Assembly (NCBI GenBank): GCA_028284775.1
Contig: JANQRB010000172.1
Coordinates: 1-55,058, forward strand
DNA length: 55,058 nucleotides
Source of the DNA: Candidatus Kapaibacterium sp.
Lineage (GTDB): Bacteria; Bacteroidota; Ignavibacteria; Kapaibacteriales; UBA7675
Reading direction: 5' to 3'
A program made the translations under genes and the position numbers. This document shows, piece after piece, positions 1 to 8,735 of this stretch. The notes under the pieces were generated by a model, which was not told the DNA's origin, did no database searches, and saw only the letters and a program-made list of their open reading frames with translations. Positions within the stretch are counted from its first letter, which is position 1. The number at the start of each line of letters is the position of its first letter.

Positions 1-503
1 TCGCACCGACACTCGGCAGGTCGACGCCCTTCAGCATCGAGCTGCGCGCAACGCCGTCCTGGACGATGCCCGGCGCGACCATCGCGCCCGCACAGCTCAG
101 CGAGCTGCACAATACCGCCCTGGGCCTTTTCTATGCCATCGACGGCAACTGGTCCCTGGGTTTTGAACTGCGGCAGGAGACCTTTTTCCAAGAGTTCGAC
201 GGGCGCAATGCATTCGGCCTGCCCGTCCGCTGGGAACAGCAGCCCAATTTTACAAGCTACGGTCTGGCGCTGCGCTATGAGTCCGGCCAAGAGAATCCCC
301 TGCGTCCCTTCGCCCAGCTTGCCGGCGGCGCTAATCGCGGCGGCTATGTCGGGCGGGCGCTTTTCGGAGGCAAGCTCGCCCTCAACAACTCTGTCAGCCT
401 GATGCTGGCGGCGGAAGTCAGCTCGCTGCTCTTCTGGCATCAGGGCAGCGCCTTTACGGCAAACAAACTCGGACTGCACTACGGCCTGTCGTTCGGTTGG
501 TAA
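1..503 (+). CDS. outer-membrane beta-barrel protein, C-terminal part (5' truncated by window edge)
   Basis: The frame is open from the left edge (codons begin at base 3), so the N-terminus lies outside the window; the internal ATG at 66 need not be the start. The visible ~166 residues alternate short amphipathic strands with turns rich in G, N and D, and aromatic residues recur at strand ends. The protein ends in Phe-Gly-Trp, an aromatic C-terminus of the kind recognised by the BAM complex in outer-membrane barrels. No specific family is recognised. A porin-like or OmpW/OmpA-type barrel role is inferred from strand pattern only. The next gene starts about 110 bases downstream on the same strand. 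Confidence 0.6.
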   Translation, partial: APTLGRSTPFSIELRATPSWTMPGATIAPAQLSELHNTALGLFYAIDGNWSLGFELRQETFFQEFDGRNAFGLPVRWEQQPNFTSYGLALRYESGQENPLRPFAQLAGGANRGGYVGRALFGGKLALNNSVSLMLAAEVSSLLFWHQGSAFTANKLGLHYGLSFGW

Positions 504-615
504 ACAAAAGGCTTCGCTAAGAGCGCCGTGGTGATCTTCGCTCGTTTCGTCCCGCCTTCCCGTGCGGCGGCGGCTTCGGATTTCTCGTTTAACCAGACAA
601 GATTGGAATGGCGAC

Positions 616-1275
616 GTGACTCTGAAATCAAGAATTCTCCTTGCCGCGACTCTTGGAACCGCAATGCTGTTCGCCTGCAGCGAGGAGCCGCTGGGCCTGG
701 AACGCAACGTGCGCGAAACACCCCTCTCGGAAGCAATCTGGCCGCTGCTGCTCTCCATCGAGTGGCTGTATCGCGTTCAGCACTTCGACGCGCACGCCAG
801 GCTCACCGGAGAGACGCAGAGCAGCAATGCGATTGTCGCTCTTCATGTGCTGGATGGCAAGAACTGGTATCGCTATCTCAACGCAGTTGATGATGAGAGC
901 GAAGTACTGCTTCACCAACAGGACGACGGCATTTGGACACGTGACGAGGAGGGAGTCATGCGGCCGGCTTTTCTCTTTCCGCTACAGGCGGGCGATAGCT
1001 ATACCCTGCCCGCCGAAACGAATCCCGGACACATGATTGTACGGCGCGTGGTGGCAGTCGACGCAGCCGTCACGATAAATGGAACATCGCTTACCGCCGT
1101 TCACTATCGCGATGATCTTCTGACCACAAACGGCCGCGAATTGTTAACACCCTTTCGCGATTGGTACTTCGCTCGCGGATACGGACCGCTGCGAATCGTG
1201 CAATACGACAGCACTGCCGAAGGTGATGAGTATCCCTGGCGCGTAGCGGAGTTACTGCGCATCTCACAGCCTTAA
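616..1275 (+). CDS. predicted lipoprotein of unknown function
   Basis: The proposed start is the GTG at 616. It gives a compact lipoprotein signal (Lys-Ser-Arg, then a hydrophobic run, then the lipobox Leu-Phe-Ala-Cys); an in-frame ATG at 562 would add 18 residues of polar, arginine-rich sequence in front of the signal and is less likely. The mature protein of about 200 residues should be anchored to the inner or outer membrane by its lipidated cysteine. It has alternating beta-type sequence and several Trp/Tyr residues and no motif that I recognise. The same-strand barrel gene upstream suggests an envelope role, but no partner or substrate can be named. Confidence 0.65.
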   Translation: MTLKSRILLAATLGTAMLFACSEEPLGLERNVRETPLSEAIWPLLLSIEWLYRVQHFDAHARLTGETQSSNAIVALHVLDGKNWYRYLNAVDDESEVLLHQQDDGIWTRDEEGVMRPAFLFPLQAGDSYTLPAETNPGHMIVRRVVAVDAAVTINGTSLTAVHYRDDLLTTNGRELLTPFRDWYFARGYGPLRIVQYDSTAEGDEYPWRVAELLRISQP

Positions 1276-1444
1276 CGGACAGCACTCTTTGAATCAATTC
1301 AGCAGAAAGTAATCAGGTCGAACAGCCTGAGCTCAGTAGCGACTGCTCTAATCAAGCGGATCGGGCATGAAGACAATTAATAAACTGACTATATATAGTC
1401 TTATAGTTTCTTTACTAACTATTGTGTTAACAAAGAGGTATACG

Positions 1445-3745
1445 ATGAGAATGTCGATCGCACAGCTGCACGGCAGAATACTGCCCCTTATGATGCTCTT
1501 AATAATGACCGGCGCTTCAGCGCCGGCCCAGGATGCCAACCTGCGTGTGATTCATGGCGTCTATGATGCCCCGCCCGTGGATATACTGGTTAACGATGCA
1601 GCCGCTATCCGCGACCTTGCTTATGGCGGCAGCTCGGGTTTTGCCACGCTGCCTTCCGGTCAGGCCAATATTAAAGTCGTGCCGACCGGCGAGACGACGC
1701 CGGTCGTGTTGCAGGCGGATCTGCCGCTGATCGGCGGCAGCGAACTGACCTTGTTCGCCCTGCCGCCTCTCGCCGACAACGGGCAAATCGATGTTGTACC
1801 GGTCTTTGATGACCGCATTCCCGATCCCGATAATGCCCGTCTGCGATTCGTTCATTTGGGCTTCGGCGCTCCCGCTGTCGACATCAAAGTCGACGATCCC
1901 GCTGCCGCACCCCTGATCGCAAACATCGGCTTCAGCCAGGCGAGCAACTATCAGTTGGTGCCGGAAGGCACGTTTAGCTTTGTGGTCACTGTCGCCGGCG
2001 ACGACAATGCCGTTTTCAGCTTCGCGCCGATCGATTTAGCCAAGGCAACTGTCTACACCGTCGTTGCGCATGGCACCCTGGCAGACGATGACGAATACCC
2101 CTTTGGCGTGCGGGTCTTCATCGACAACGGTGACGGCGATCAGTTCGTCGACCTGGAATCAGTGTCGAGCGAGGCCCATATTCGCGTTATCCACGGCAGT
2201 TATGACGCGCCGCCGGTCGATGTGCTGGTGGATGACAATGTGGCGCTCGAAAACCTGGCGTATGGCGCCAGCTCGGGCTATGCAACGCTGCCGGCAAGCG
2301 AATACAATGTCAAGGTAGTCCCGACCGGTGAGACGACCCCGGTTGTCTTCGAAGCCGACCTGCCGCTGGCTGCCGACACCGATTACACTGTCTTTGCCGT
2401 GCCGCCGCTGATGGACGACGGTAAGATCGGCGCAGTCCCCGTCGTCGACCTCCGTGATGCCGACCCCGACAATGTTAGAATTCGCTTCGTCCACCTCGCT
2501 CCCGACGCGCCCAACGTCGACATCAAAGTCGCCGACCCGGCATCGGCGGCCGTCTTCGCTGATGTCGCGTTTCAGTCGGTAACCGAGTATCAAACCATTC
2601 CGGCCGGATCCTATGCCTTTGTCGTCACCGCCGCCGGCGGCGACGAGGCCGTCATTGCCTTCGATCCGGTGGAGGTCGCTAATGCAAGCGTCTATACCGT
2701 GCTGGCGCATGGCACTCTTGCGGCCGACGACGAATACCCCTTTGCCGTGCGCGTCTTCGTCGACAACGGTGACGGCGATCAATTTGTGGACCTTACGGCG
2801 GCGGCGACGGAGAGTCGGCTGCGGGTGATACATACCGGCTACGACGCACCACCGGTCGATGTGCTGCTCGATGACGATGCCGCCGTCACGGACCTGGCAT
2901 ACGGCGCCAGCTCCGGCTATGCGACGCTGCCGGCGGCTGAATACAATGTGAAGCTCGTGCCGACCGGCGAAACCGCTCCGATTGTCTTCGAGGACAGGCT
3001 GGCCCTGGCCCCCGACACCGACTACAGCGTATTCGCCGTAGCGCCCTTAGCCGACGACGATCGGATCGACCTTGTCGCTGTTGCCGATGCCCGCGAGGCA
3101 GATCCCGACAATGTCAGAATCCGTTTCGCTCATCTGGCGCCCGATGCCCCGAACGTCGATATCAAAGTCGCCGACCCGGCATCGGCAGCCGTCTTCGCCG
3201 ATGTCGCGTTTCAGTCGGTGACCGAATATCAAACGATTCCGGCTGGTTCCTACGCCTTTGTCGTCACCGCTGCCGGCGGCGATCAGGCCGTCATTTCATT
3301 CGCGCCGGTGGAGGTCGCCAATGAAAGCGTCTATACCGTGGTGGCGCATGGCACCCTCGCTGCTGATGACGAATACCCCTTCGCCGTACGCGTCTTTGTC
3401 GATAATGGCGAGGGTACCGGCTTCGCGGATCTGGAACCGGCGCTCACTTCAAGCGTCGCTCCATCACTCGCGGTCTCCGGCAACCTGCGCATCCAGACGC
3501 AGCCGAGCCCGGCCGCCGAACACACAATTCTCCGCTATCAGGTTGGCAACGACGGCGCCGGCCGCCTTGGCTTAGAAATGTATGACAACAACATGCGCTT
3601 GGTGTCGATGCTGGATCTGGGCCTTCACCAGCCCGGCAGCTTCGAACGGTCGCTCGATCTCAGTCGACTTGCCGATGGTCGCTACTGGCTGCTGCTGCGC
3701 AGTGAAAAAGAAGCGGTGGTCCTGCCGTTGACAATTCTAAGATGA
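1445..3745 (+). CDS. secreted DUF4397 repeat protein with T9SS C-terminal sorting domain
   Basis: The start is set at the ATG at 1445, which has AGAGG a few bases upstream and begins a standard signal peptide ending near Ala-Pro-Ala-Gln; an earlier in-frame ATG at 1367 lies in AT-rich leader sequence. The mature part contains three tandem modules of 213 residues, each with two DUF4397 halves (motifs such as RVIH.GYDAPPVDVLVDD and RFVHLAPDAPNVDIKV). About 80 C-terminal residues form a T9SS type A sorting domain ending in Leu-Thr-Ile-Leu-Arg, so the protein is expected to be exported by T9SS to the cell surface. DUF4397 folds are beta-sandwich-like and occur in surface proteins; a binding or adhesion role is an inference. 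A strong bidirectional hairpin follows the gene. Confidence 0.85.
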   Translation: MRMSIAQLHGRILPLMMLLIMTGASAPAQDANLRVIHGVYDAPPVDILVNDAAAIRDLAYGGSSGFATLPSGQANIKVVPTGETTPVVLQADLPLIGGSELTLFALPPLADNGQIDVVPVFDDRIPDPDNARLRFVHLGFGAPAVDIKVDDPAAAPLIANIGFSQASNYQLVPEGTFSFVVTVAGDDNAVFSFAPIDLAKATVYTVVAHGTLADDDEYPFGVRVFIDNGDGDQFVDLESVSSEAHIRVIHGSYDAPPVDVLVDDNVALENLAYGASSGYATLPASEYNVKVVPTGETTPVVFEADLPLAADTDYTVFAVPPLMDDGKIGAVPVVDLRDADPDNVRIRFVHLAPDAPNVDIKVADPASAAVFADVAFQSVTEYQTIPAGSYAFVVTAAGGDEAVIAFDPVEVANASVYTVLAHGTLAADDEYPFAVRVFVDNGDGDQFVDLTAAATESRLRVIHTGYDAPPVDVLLDDDAAVTDLAYGASSGYATLPAAEYNVKLVPTGETAPIVFEDRLALAPDTDYSVFAVAPLADDDRIDLVAVADAREADPDNVRIRFAHLAPDAPNVDIKVADPASAAVFADVAFQSVTEYQTIPAGSYAFVVTAAGGDQAVISFAPVEVANESVYTVVAHGTLAADDEYPFAVRVFVDNGEGTGFADLEPALTSSVAPSLAVSGNLRIQTQPSPAAEHTILRYQVGNDGAGRLGLEMYDNNMRLVSMLDLGLHQPGSFERSLDLSRLADGRYWLLLRSEKEAVVLPLTILR
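1535..3451 (+). repeat. three tandem 639-bp modules inside the DUF4397 gene
   Basis: Matching positions (for example the GTCGA core at 1877, 2516 and 3155) recur with an exact period of 639 bp, or 213 codons, giving modules at about 1535-2173, 2174-2812 and 2813-3451. Modules 2 and 3 are nearly identical over long stretches at the DNA level; module 1 is more diverged. The pattern points to an older duplication followed by a recent one, and to a locus able to gain or lose modules by recombination. Confidence 0.85.
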
Positions 3746-3782
3746 CAATCCTGCGCCGACAGGGATGGTCGCTGAAAACACA

Positions 3783-3813
3783 GGCCGAACACCACCACAG
3801 GTGTTCGGCCTTT
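3783..3813. terminator. bidirectional Rho-independent terminator
   Basis: A perfect 10-bp stem (GGCCGAACAC at 3783-3792 with GTGTTCGGCC at 3801-3810) encloses an 8-base loop and is followed by TTT on the plus strand. On the minus strand it is followed by TGTGTTTT. It lies between two convergent genes and can end both. Confidence 0.8.
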
Positions 3814-3847
3814 CCGTTCTACGCTCGGAACTCACGACCCTCGCTGT

Positions 3848-4825
3848 TTAATGCGCGGGACTGAAAACCACCACCTCGTTGGGTACCGGCGGCAGGCTTT
3901 GCAGATAGGCAAAAATGGCTCCCAGGTCTTCCTCCGTCATCCCGGCATACATCGTCCATGGCATAAAGGTGTTAAACTCGCCCGGCACAACCGGCGGCGG
4001 ACGATAGGCGGAATCGGCATAAGATTTGAATTTGGCGATAAACATAGCCCGTGTCCATTTGCCGATGCCGCTGTCCTCATCCGGTGTTATGTTGGTCGAC
4101 CGCACAATACCGCCTGTCGGCAGAGGAAACTCGAATCCGCCGGCAAACTCCATCCCGGCGACTTTCTGGCCCCGTTCGGCCTGCGAGTGGCATTCGATGC
4201 AGTTGGCGGCGGTGGTCAGATAGCGTCCATAGGCCACTTCATCGCTGCGTGCCGGCAGCGTCCCGAACTCAGCCTTCGCCGGAATGGTATTGATGATAAA
4301 ATTCATGGGAAAATCGGAGCTGGATTCCGGCACCTGATGTTCGATGGCGGGCAGCGTTCGCAGATAGGCGATTATTGCGTAGAGGTCTTCTTCGCTGAGC
4401 TTGCCATAGTTGGGATAGCCCATGATGGGAAACAAGGCCCGGCCGTCCTTACCGACGCCCGCGCTGATGGCCCGCAGCACTTCGCCGTCGCTCCAGTCGC
4501 CGATGCCGGCGGGCGTAATGTTGGAAGCATAATATGCGCCTGGAAATCCCAGCTGCTGATCGAATGCTTCGCCTCCGCGACCCTGGCTGCCCGCGATGAT
4601 AGGCCCGCTGAAAGCGCTCCAGTCACGGGCCGAATGGCAATCGATGCAGGCGGCTACATGATTGGCCAGATAGGCGCCGCGCTGAATGCGTTCGGGTGTC
4701 GCTTCGATCGTCAGCGACGGCGCGTCGCCGACATCGGGCAGAGCCAGCTTCAAATAGGCCAGGCCGGCAGCAAGAATGATGAGAACGAGCAATAATAGAA
4801 AGGCGAAAATCTTCAGGATCTTCAT
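3848..4825 (-). CDS. membrane-anchored diheme cytochrome c
   Basis: The protein has one N-terminal hydrophobic anchor (residues ~5-25), then two cytochrome c domains with heme-attachment motifs CIDCH (near residue 60) and CIECH (near 210). Each domain has a later Met-containing segment (FPIMGYPNYG and FMPWTMYAGM) followed by the EEDL.AI.AYL.SLP helix typical of class I cytochromes and of the cytochrome subunits of membrane alcohol/aldehyde dehydrogenases. It should pass electrons on the periplasmic face, between a periplasmic dehydrogenase or sulfur-oxidising donor and a terminal oxidase; the partner is not in this window. The ATG at 4825 is preferred to an upstream GTG at 4834. It is divergent from the rhodanese gene, so a link to sulfur oxidation is possible but unproven. 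Confidence 0.85.
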   Translation of the reverse strand: MKILKIFAFLLLLVLIILAAGLAYLKLALPDVGDAPSLTIEATPERIQRGAYLANHVAACIDCHSARDWSAFSGPIIAGSQGRGGEAFDQQLGFPGAYYASNITPAGIGDWSDGEVLRAISAGVGKDGRALFPIMGYPNYGKLSEEDLYAIIAYLRTLPAIEHQVPESSSDFPMNFIINTIPAKAEFGTLPARSDEVAYGRYLTTAANCIECHSQAERGQKVAGMEFAGGFEFPLPTGGIVRSTNITPDEDSGIGKWTRAMFIAKFKSYADSAYRPPPVVPGEFNTFMPWTMYAGMTEEDLGAIFAYLQSLPPVPNEVVVFSPAH

Positions 4826-5104
4826 AGGCAGCACGAGGAATTAGTTTGCGTCGAGAAAAGTCTGTCTTGTAATTCGAGAAGTCGTCAGTGTAAAGATTGG
4901 CGCGTAATTACGAATATTCAGACGCTTTTCAAACTCGAATTTTAGCGCAGTCCGCAAACGCAGTCCGCCGGGAACCGGCGTTGATTGGCAAGGACTGCGC
5001 CCGTAACGGTCGATCAGCAATAAACATCACCGCAGGGCCGTATCGCCAGCAGTCGACCCGACACCCGAATTTTGTCCGCAGACGTCTAAACGTCAAGAGG
5101 CTGA

Positions 5105-5153
5105 ATGACGGATGTCATAGTTAAGGCGAGTGGAAATGTGTAGCATGCCACAT
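5105..5153. promoter_or_regulatory. two dyads upstream of the rhodanese gene (candidate operators)
   Basis: ATGAC-GGAT-GTCAT lies at 5105-5118 and ATGTG-N8-CACAT at 5136-5153, the latter ending seven bases before the AGGAG ribosome site of the gene at 5173. They sit in the divergent region between the cytochrome c and rhodanese genes. A regulator site is inferred from symmetry and position only. Confidence 0.3.
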
Positions 5154-5172
5154 CACTTTAGGAGCTGAAGCA

Positions 5173-5562
5173 ATGCCAAGTATTCCACATTCAGTATCAA
5201 GCCTCGTAACCCTGATCGATGTGCGGACACCGGTCGAATTTGCCAAATATCACATGGCGGGCGCGGTGAATATACCCTTGCATGAACTTGCAATGAAGCT
5301 CGGGCGTGTCAGGGACGCCGCCAGGCCGATCGTTGTGTATTGCGCTTCCGGCAATCGCAGCGCTAAAGCAGCGGCTTTGCTGCGCCGCTGCGGCTTTGAA
5401 GAGGTTTACGACGGCGGCGGTCTGCACGATGTCGATTTTTTTCTGCAGCACCTGCTCATGGGAGAAGCACACGAAGATAAGAGCCGCCCGCTGGACGAAT
5501 CGCCTGGCAGAATGTTTGCCATCAATGAGGATTCAAGGGCCTTGCAGGTCATCGCCCGCTAA
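5173..5562 (+). CDS. single-domain rhodanese (sulfurtransferase)
   Basis: The protein of 129 residues is one rhodanese domain: IDVRTPVEFAKYHMAGAVNIP at the N-terminal CH2A-like site, then the active-site loop CASGNRS with the catalytic cysteine that carries the persulfide, then a conserved helix. It has no signal peptide, so it acts in the cytoplasm, moving sulfane sulfur between thiosulfate or persulfides and thiol acceptors. AGGAG at 5160-5164 is spaced 8 bases from the ATG. The last 30 residues after the domain are not conserved in pattern. The MBL/rhodanese fusion 1.1 kb downstream suggests a shared persulfide-handling role. Confidence 0.9.
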   Translation: MPSIPHSVSSLVTLIDVRTPVEFAKYHMAGAVNIPLHELAMKLGRVRDAARPIVVYCASGNRSAKAAALLRRCGFEEVYDGGGLHDVDFFLQHLLMGEAHEDKSRPLDESPGRMFAINEDSRALQVIAR

Positions 5563-6096
5563 CTTTGTCGAGCATTCGCCGCTTAGCGAAACCGCAGACA
5601 TAGCGCGACCGATGCCTGAGCAGTTCACCGAGACGAATTTTCGTATTTGTCGCTTTCGCCATTGCGCTGTCCTGCCGGACGCAGGGTCGAGGGTATGCTT
5701 AACCAAAAACAGCCAGAAGCACTGACGGTACGCACCTGACGAATCCATCCAAACCTTCCGTGGCGGAACCGAGACCGCGCTCCGGACAGCATCCCTCTGA
5801 TGCCGTCCGCCGCACATACCTTACGAATTTCATACGCATTCACATACCTTCAGCAGATCAGCATTGTGGGAACTGGCAGGCCTGGCTACGAATATCAGCG
5901 AGGTTACTGCGTATTACGAGCGCCGTCGGCAACTTTTCTTCACTTGTAGGGGCAACTGTAGGGTTGTGGTGGAGAAAAGCTATCGATAACTTAAACGAAT
6001 GAATCGCGCGCATTCTCAACATTGCTGAGCCTAGCTCGGGTAAAACGACCACTGCCCAAAACTAAAATTGTTAAGTAACCAAATTGGAGATGTGTT
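5563..6096. other. noncoding stretch, no clear feature
   Basis: There is no reading frame here with a ribosome site and plausible composition. A small TTCGC/GCGAA hairpin sits near 5574-5589 but has no T-tract. The last 30 bases are AT-rich and hold the GGAG ribosome site (near 6084) of the following small secreted-protein gene. Confidence 0.4.
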
Positions 6097-6456
6097 ATGA
6101 AACGCATAGCCTTTCTGTGCGCCACGTTGTTGGCGGTGTTTCTACCGGCAAATGTAGTAGCCGCGAACGGGACAGTCACGAACAGCGCTAACTGCACATT
6201 CGATGTAATTCTCATATACTCCGACGGCAGTGAATCCCTGCCCATAACACTTAATCCGGGTGAATCGATTCCTTATGACGACGGGAATCTGTCCACATCA
6301 CTTGTATCCATCAAATTTGACGAGGCCGGCTTTGTGCACAATATTCCGCTGCCCGGCAATTGCACGCTTCAATTAGCCCCTGTACCGCCGGGATGCGTTG
6401 AGCTCATGATTTGTACCGACTCTTCACATCATGGCGATATCGAATTTAGATGTTAA
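6097..6456 (+). CDS. small secreted cysteine-containing protein, unknown function
   Basis: The 119-residue product begins with a clear Sec signal peptide (MKRIAFLCATLLAVFLPANV, cleavage near Ala-Ala). The mature part of about 95 residues has five cysteines, the last being the C-terminal residue, which suggests disulfide bonds in the periplasm or outside the cell. It has Gly-Glu-Ser turns and no lipobox or T9SS sorting domain. No family is recognised. It lies between two sulfur-transfer genes but has its own terminator, so co-function is uncertain. Confidence 0.65.
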   Translation: MKRIAFLCATLLAVFLPANVVAANGTVTNSANCTFDVILIYSDGSESLPITLNPGESIPYDDGNLSTSLVSIKFDEAGFVHNIPLPGNCTLQLAPVPPGCVELMICTDSSHHGDIEFRC

Positions 6457-6466
6457 GTTTCTCTAT

Positions 6467-6499
6467 GGAAGGGCGGGCCACGTGCCTGCCCTTCCTTCG
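6467..6499 (+). terminator. Rho-independent terminator
   Basis: A 12-bp stem (GGAAGGGCGGGC at 6467-6478 with GCCTGCCCTTCC at 6484-6495, one G-T pair) with a five-base loop follows the small secreted-protein gene by ten bases. The T-tract is short (TTCGTT), so efficiency is uncertain. Confidence 0.6.
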
Positions 6500-6665
6500 T
6501 TCCAGGCCGCCCTCGTCTCAGCCTGTATATTCACGCCAAAAAAATTCGAATCATTCGCTTGCCCGGGTCGAAGCTGACATAAGTCACTGTTTGGTGAATC
6601 CACTTCTGGTATTTTTGCATAAGAAACACAAGTAGTCAGTTTCCAAATCAGCTGAGGCCAGAAGC

Positions 6666-8078
6666 ATGATTGTTGAACAACTCTACACCGGCTGTCTCGC
6701 AGAGGCCGCCTACTATATTGAATCGGAGGGTGAAGCAGCCATTATCGATCCCTTGCGTGATCCCGAGCCCTATATAGCGATGGCGAAGCGGAACGGCGCG
6801 CGAATCGTCTATGTGCTCGAAACGCATTTTCACGCTGATTTCGTATCGGGCCATCTTGATCTTGCGCGGAAGACCGGGGCCGAGATCGTCTATGGTCCTA
6901 CAGCCAAGCCAAACTTCGACGCTCATATCGCCGCAGACGGAGAAGTTCTCGAGCTGGGTCGGGTTAGAATCAAGGTACTGCACACGCCGGGGCACACGAT
7001 GGAATCGAGCTGCTTTCTGCTGCTGGACGAAGCGGGCCGGGAGCATGGGATTTTCAGCGGCGACACGCTCTTTATCGGCGATGTCGGGCGGCCGGACCTG
7101 GCCGTCAAAACCGATCTCAGCCGGGAAGACCTGGCCGGCCATCTCTTCGATTCCCTGCGGGGGAAAGTCATGCCGCTGCCCGATAGTGTCATTGTCTACC
7201 CCGGCCACGGCGCGGGTTCAGCCTGCGGAAAGATGATGAGCAAAGAAACCTTCGACACGCTCGGTCATCAGAAAAAGATAAACTATGCGCTGCGCGCTGA
7301 TATGAGCCGGGAGGAATTCATCCGCGAAGTGACGACGGGCCTGGCGCCGCCGCCGCAGTATTTTCCCAAGAATGCCGTGATGAACAAAGCGGGCTATGAG
7401 AGTTTCGAGGATGTACGCCGTCGGGGCGTCGTAGCGCTCGATGTTGAAGCATTTGAAAATGTTGTCCAGCACCACAAAGCTCTGATTCTGGATACCCGCT
7501 CCGGCCGTGACTTCGCCGGAGGCTTCATCCCCGGCTCGGTGTTTATCGGCCTCGACGGCAACTTCGCAATGTGGGTGGGCGCGCTGATCGCCGACCTGAA
7601 GCAAAACATCGTGTTTATCGCCGATGAAGGCCGCGAAGAAGAAGTCGTCATGCGTCTGGCGCGCGTCGGCTACGACATGGCCCGGGGCTATCTGCTGGGC
7701 GGCATCGAAGCCTGGCAGGCGGCCGGCCGCGATATCGAGACGCTCGACCAGGTGACGGCGGCGGAATTTGCCCGACGTTATCAATCGAACCCCGACCTGA
7801 ATGTTTTAGATGTCCGCAAAGCCAGCGAGTTCACGTCCGAACATCTGGAGGGCGCAGCGAATTTTCCGCTGGATCTCATTCACGGCAACATCGGGCAGCT
7901 CGCAGCCGACCGGCGATACTATCTGCATTGTTTGAGCGGTTATCGTTCGGTCATCGCCGCTTCACTCCTTAAAAAACAAGGAATTAACGATGTCGTCGAT
8001 GTAATGGGCGGCTATAAAGCGCTCGCACAGACCGCGCTCAAACGCTCGCAGCTCCGGGCGCCCGCAACTATGCTGTAA
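6666..8078 (+). CDS. CstB-like persulfide dioxygenase / sulfurtransferase (MBL fold plus two rhodanese domains)
   Basis: Residues 1-~240 form a metallo-beta-lactamase fold with metal ligands H54, H56 and D58 (THFHADFVSGH), H110 (HTPGHT), D133 (SGDTLF) and the later YPGHGAGSACG loop. This is the non-heme iron persulfide dioxygenase (ETHE1/CstB) pattern, which oxidises low-molecular-weight persulfides to sulfite or thiosulfate. A first rhodanese-like domain (~250-355) has lost its catalytic cysteine (loop ADEGREEE); the C-terminal domain (~370-455) keeps an active loop CLSGYRS. CstB-type enzymes have this MBL, degenerate rhodanese, active rhodanese order. No signal peptide is present, so it is cytoplasmic. 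GAGG about 8 bases upstream supports the start. Substrate choice cannot be read from the sequence. Confidence 0.88.
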   Translation: MIVEQLYTGCLAEAAYYIESEGEAAIIDPLRDPEPYIAMAKRNGARIVYVLETHFHADFVSGHLDLARKTGAEIVYGPTAKPNFDAHIAADGEVLELGRVRIKVLHTPGHTMESSCFLLLDEAGREHGIFSGDTLFIGDVGRPDLAVKTDLSREDLAGHLFDSLRGKVMPLPDSVIVYPGHGAGSACGKMMSKETFDTLGHQKKINYALRADMSREEFIREVTTGLAPPPQYFPKNAVMNKAGYESFEDVRRRGVVALDVEAFENVVQHHKALILDTRSGRDFAGGFIPGSVFIGLDGNFAMWVGALIADLKQNIVFIADEGREEEVVMRLARVGYDMARGYLLGGIEAWQAAGRDIETLDQVTAAEFARRYQSNPDLNVLDVRKASEFTSEHLEGAANFPLDLIHGNIGQLAADRRYYLHCLSGYRSVIAASLLKKQGINDVVDVMGGYKALAQTALKRSQLRAPATML

Positions 8079-8735
8079 TTCGACCTGCACTGCCCTGGTA
8101 TAAGATCAGGAACCGCTTTCCGTCGAGGCGGCCCTACGAAGTATAGCCGATTCCGATAGGGCCGCCGGCAGGCCTTATGTTCTCTGACTATGTCCGCCGC
8201 GTATCGCTGCCTGCCCGGCATCTTTCCATCGCAGCCGCCTGCCCGGACCGCAAGACAAGCCCAATCCCGAGGGCTCCGGACGAGTGAATATGGGAACAAT
8301 CCGATTCCATATTTCAAGCAGCCAAGGATTATCTTTTTTGATTGCGAATTTTTTAATAGCTTGCCGTCACACTGCCAATCTACATTTGTTGTTTACATTA
8401 AATCTCCTGGCTTCCCCTTGCCGGAATCCGGGTTGACAGTTTGCGCCCAATTCGTTAGTGTCGAATTAACAACGAGTGAGCGCGGGCTTTGAATTGCGCT
8501 TTACCGATCTCTTGCCAGAGAGCGTGTGGACCATGGTATAGCGGCCTGTATTGAAACAAGGGCCTACAGATCACATGTACCTGAACGCTCATTGACCGGG
8601 TATGTCTTGTTTGTCTTGCTGCTTCCGCTGTCCTGATCGATAGATATGGGATGTCATAGTCTCTGTCGAGTTCACTATCAGGTCAAGCTTCGAGTGTCAA
8701 ATTCGCATTTGTTTAACTACTAACTGAACTGAGTT
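8079..8735. other. 657-bp noncoding stretch, no clear feature
   Basis: There is no convincing gene or RNA here. GC falls in the second half (8310-8735), as expected for a promoter region of the long RHS gene that follows. I see no hairpin with a T-tract after the gene ending at 8078. Confidence 0.4.
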
